The position numbers were made by a program, and so were the translations under genes. Shown one piece after another: positions 5,877-7,143 of a stretch of DNA of 7,143 bases. Source of the DNA: JAYSRU01 sp043720875 (GTDB taxonomy: Bacteria > Bacteroidota > Bacteroidia > Flavobacteriales_D > Crocinitomicaceae); NCBI GenBank assembly GCA_043720875.1, contig JAYSRU010000277.1, positions 1 through 7,143 on the forward strand. Direction: 5' to 3'. Position 1 is the stretch's first letter. Each line of letters begins with the position of its first letter. The notes below the pieces were generated by a model. The model had not been told where the DNA came from, did not search any database, and was given only the letters and a program-made list of their open reading frames with translations.

Positions 5877-6845
5877 TTGAAATACTTTGTTCAAATTTTA
5901 TTTTTCCTAACTTTTTCTATCAAGGTAAAAGCACAAAACCTCATTACAAATCCAAGTTTTGAAGAAATTGATTCTTGTTATGGGCAACCAGCAGGTATAG
6001 GGTTTGATGTTTTTGAATGGGCGGGTTGCACAGGTTGGAGTTGTCCAATTGCTAGTAGCAGTGATTTGTGGTGCGAAAACCCAATTATTGGGACTAACAC
6101 TCCACCCCTAATTGCAGGACTTGGTTATCAACAACCAAGAACTGGTAAAAACATGGCAGCAATTAAAATTAGTGATGGTGCAATGTTGTCTTACAGAGAA
6201 TTTATACAAAACAAACTTGCAATTCCATTAAATAACAACTCAGAATACTTATTAACTTTTTATCATTCTCCAATATCAACAGATTGCTTATCCAATCAAT
6301 TTGGGGTTTATCTTTCAACACAAAAAATGGATGACCAAACCATATATTTTCTATCAAATTTACAACCAATTGGAATTTCAGATACTTCGTTATTTGAAGG
6401 AGATACTACAAATTGGAATTATAGTGAAATTAGGTTTAAATCAAATGGAGGGGAACAATTCATAATTTTCGGAAACTTTCAAGACTCAACAAATGTAACA
6501 TATGCAAATCCATGTGATACCAGTTTTTGGGGTAATGTTCATTACGGAGGAGGATATTTTTTTATAGATGATTTCACACTTGAACTAGTTCCTTCTGAAT
6601 TAACTATTCCTAATATTTTCACACCTAACCAAGATGGAAGTAATGATTTGTTTGTTCCTTTTGTTATTAATTATCCAAACTGGAAAATAACTATACTTAA
6701 CAGATGGGGCAATATTGTCGCGAATTTGAATGAAACAAACCCTAATTGGGATGGTGATAAAACTCCTGACGGGGTCTACTTTTATAGATTTGAGTGCATA
6801 GAAAAAAATAAATTCGAAGAAAATTTTATTTCGATTTTTCGTTAA
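5877..6845 (+). CDS. Secreted protein with T9SS type B (gliding-motility-associated) C-terminal domain
   Basis: A 322-residue protein starting at a TTG codon. An in-frame TAA lies immediately upstream (5874-5876) and the next in-frame ATG would delete the signal peptide, so TTG is the only reasonable start. The signal peptide (residues 1-20) ends at KVKAQ. Residues 21-238 open with NLITNPSFEE, the usual start of a jelly-roll, galactose-binding-like module in Bacteroidota secreted proteins, and end with FFIDDFTLELV, its usual last strand. Seven cysteines lie in this region. Residues 244-322 form a gliding-motility-associated C-terminal domain: IPNIFTPNQDGSNDLF (244-259), ITILNRWGNIV (271-281), WDGD...PDGVYFYRFE (291-306). 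This is the type B sorting signal read by the type IX secretion system, so the protein is probably exported to the surface or medium. The binding target is unknown. The gene is AT-rich and is followed 11 bases later by another secreted-protein gene, probably co-transcribed. Confidence 0.88.
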   Translation: MKYFVQILFFLTFSIKVKAQNLITNPSFEEIDSCYGQPAGIGFDVFEWAGCTGWSCPIASSSDLWCENPIIGTNTPPLIAGLGYQQPRTGKNMAAIKISDGAMLSYREFIQNKLAIPLNNNSEYLLTFYHSPISTDCLSNQFGVYLSTQKMDDQTIYFLSNLQPIGISDTSLFEGDTTNWNYSEIRFKSNGGEQFIIFGNFQDSTNVTYANPCDTSFWGNVHYGGGYFFIDDFTLELVPSELTIPNIFTPNQDGSNDLFVPFVINYPNWKITILNRWGNIVANLNETNPNWDGDKTPDGVYFYRFECIEKNKFEENFISIFR

Positions 6846-6856
6846 CAACAATAGAC

Positions 6857-7143
6857 ATGAAAAAACAGTATATTACTGGTTTAGCTTTAATAAGTGTAAC
6901 ACATATTGTAGCGCAACAAAATGCTACACCGTATACAACGCCATTGGCAGTTACGACGCCACAGGCTGTCACAACAGCAAATGCAGCTTGGTATCGAGGA
7001 GGGAATTTAAATACTGGTCTTGCTGGAAATGCTAACATCTTCGGCACACTATGGAACTCACCGATCTACACCAAAACAGACAACATCCAACGCCAAATAC
7101 TAATGGGTACCTCACCCGCAGGAAGCATAACTGGCGCATTTGG
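6857..7143 (+). CDS. Secreted protein of unknown function (3' partial)
   Basis: An ATG at 6857 opens a frame that runs off the window (95 complete codons). Residues 1-19 form a signal peptide (KKQYITGLALISVTHIVA) with a likely cut at VAQ/Q. Next comes a short threonine/proline/alanine-rich segment with loosely repeated units (TTPLAV, TTPQAV; residues 27-38). It leads to AAWYRGGN (43-50) and NANIFGTLWNSPIY (58-71). The AWxRGGN and NIFGTxWNSPIYT phrases resemble surface or secreted proteins of Flavobacteriales I have seen, but I cannot name the family. The C-terminus, where a T9SS signal would lie, is outside the window. It starts 11 bases after the T9SS cargo stop with no promoter between, so co-transcription is likely. 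The later part of the visible coding sequence uses noticeably more C-ending codons than the preceding gene. Confidence 0.72.
   Translation, partial: MKKQYITGLALISVTHIVAQQNATPYTTPLAVTTPQAVTTANAAWYRGGNLNTGLAGNANIFGTLWNSPIYTKTDNIQRQILMGTSPAGSITGAF

Noticed and set aside
6826..7047. A 73-codon minus-strand frame opposite the last gene
   Set aside because: The plus strand has a convincing signal peptide and a continuous frame; the minus-strand product is a shadow.

Overview
The window looks like chromosomal DNA from a Bacteroidota bacterium, most likely order Flavobacteriales and possibly Crocinitomicaceae-like. The evidence is: low GC; no Shine-Dalgarno sequences; promoters of the TTTG/TAnnTTTG type; a SpoIIE phosphatase carrying the SInYAsrIQ linker typical of this phylum; a Y_Y_Y-type periplasmic tail; and a secreted protein ending in a gliding-motility/type B type IX secretion (T9SS) C-terminal domain. 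The family-level guess rests only on the style of the last, partial gene. No tRNA, rRNA, CRISPR, insertion sequence or phage gene was seen, and no gap between genes exceeds 300 bases.

Layout. Bases 1-2217 hold the 3' part of a large membrane signalling protein (end of a Y_Y_Y domain, one TM segment, a six-TM block, two PAS domains, SpoIIE phosphatase). It is followed 42 bases later by purE (2260-2742), a de novo purine synthesis gene. After a 121-base gap with a hairpin and a good Bacteroidota promoter comes a tight three-gene unit (2864-4446): an exported rhodanese, a sterol-desaturase/fatty-acid-hydroxylase membrane diiron protein, and a 71-residue two-TM protein of unknown function. The spacing (3-base gap, then an ATGA overlap) argues for one transcript. 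One base after its end lies the stop of a convergent gene for a two-part lipoprotein (5275-4448, minus strand).

The right side is regulatory and secretory. A 78-residue XRE-family repressor-like gene (5654-5418, minus) lies between two repeat-rich intergenic regions. The gap on its upstream side (5655-5876) contains a 38-bp interrupted dyad with concentric symmetry. The gap on its downstream side (5276-5417) holds several short direct and inverted repeats around the lipoprotein promoter. Divergent from xre is a secreted protein with a T9SS type B sorting domain (5877-6845), followed 11 bases later by the start of another secreted protein (from 6857) that runs off the window.

How the genes may work together: the rhodanese/hydroxylase/71-aa cluster is a plausible envelope lipid- or sulfur-related unit of unknown substrate. 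The XRE protein is a candidate local regulator of itself and one or both neighbouring promoters. Both ideas are inferences from layout. I see no convincing evidence of a wholly new system; the concentric dyad and the three-gene membrane unit are the best leads.
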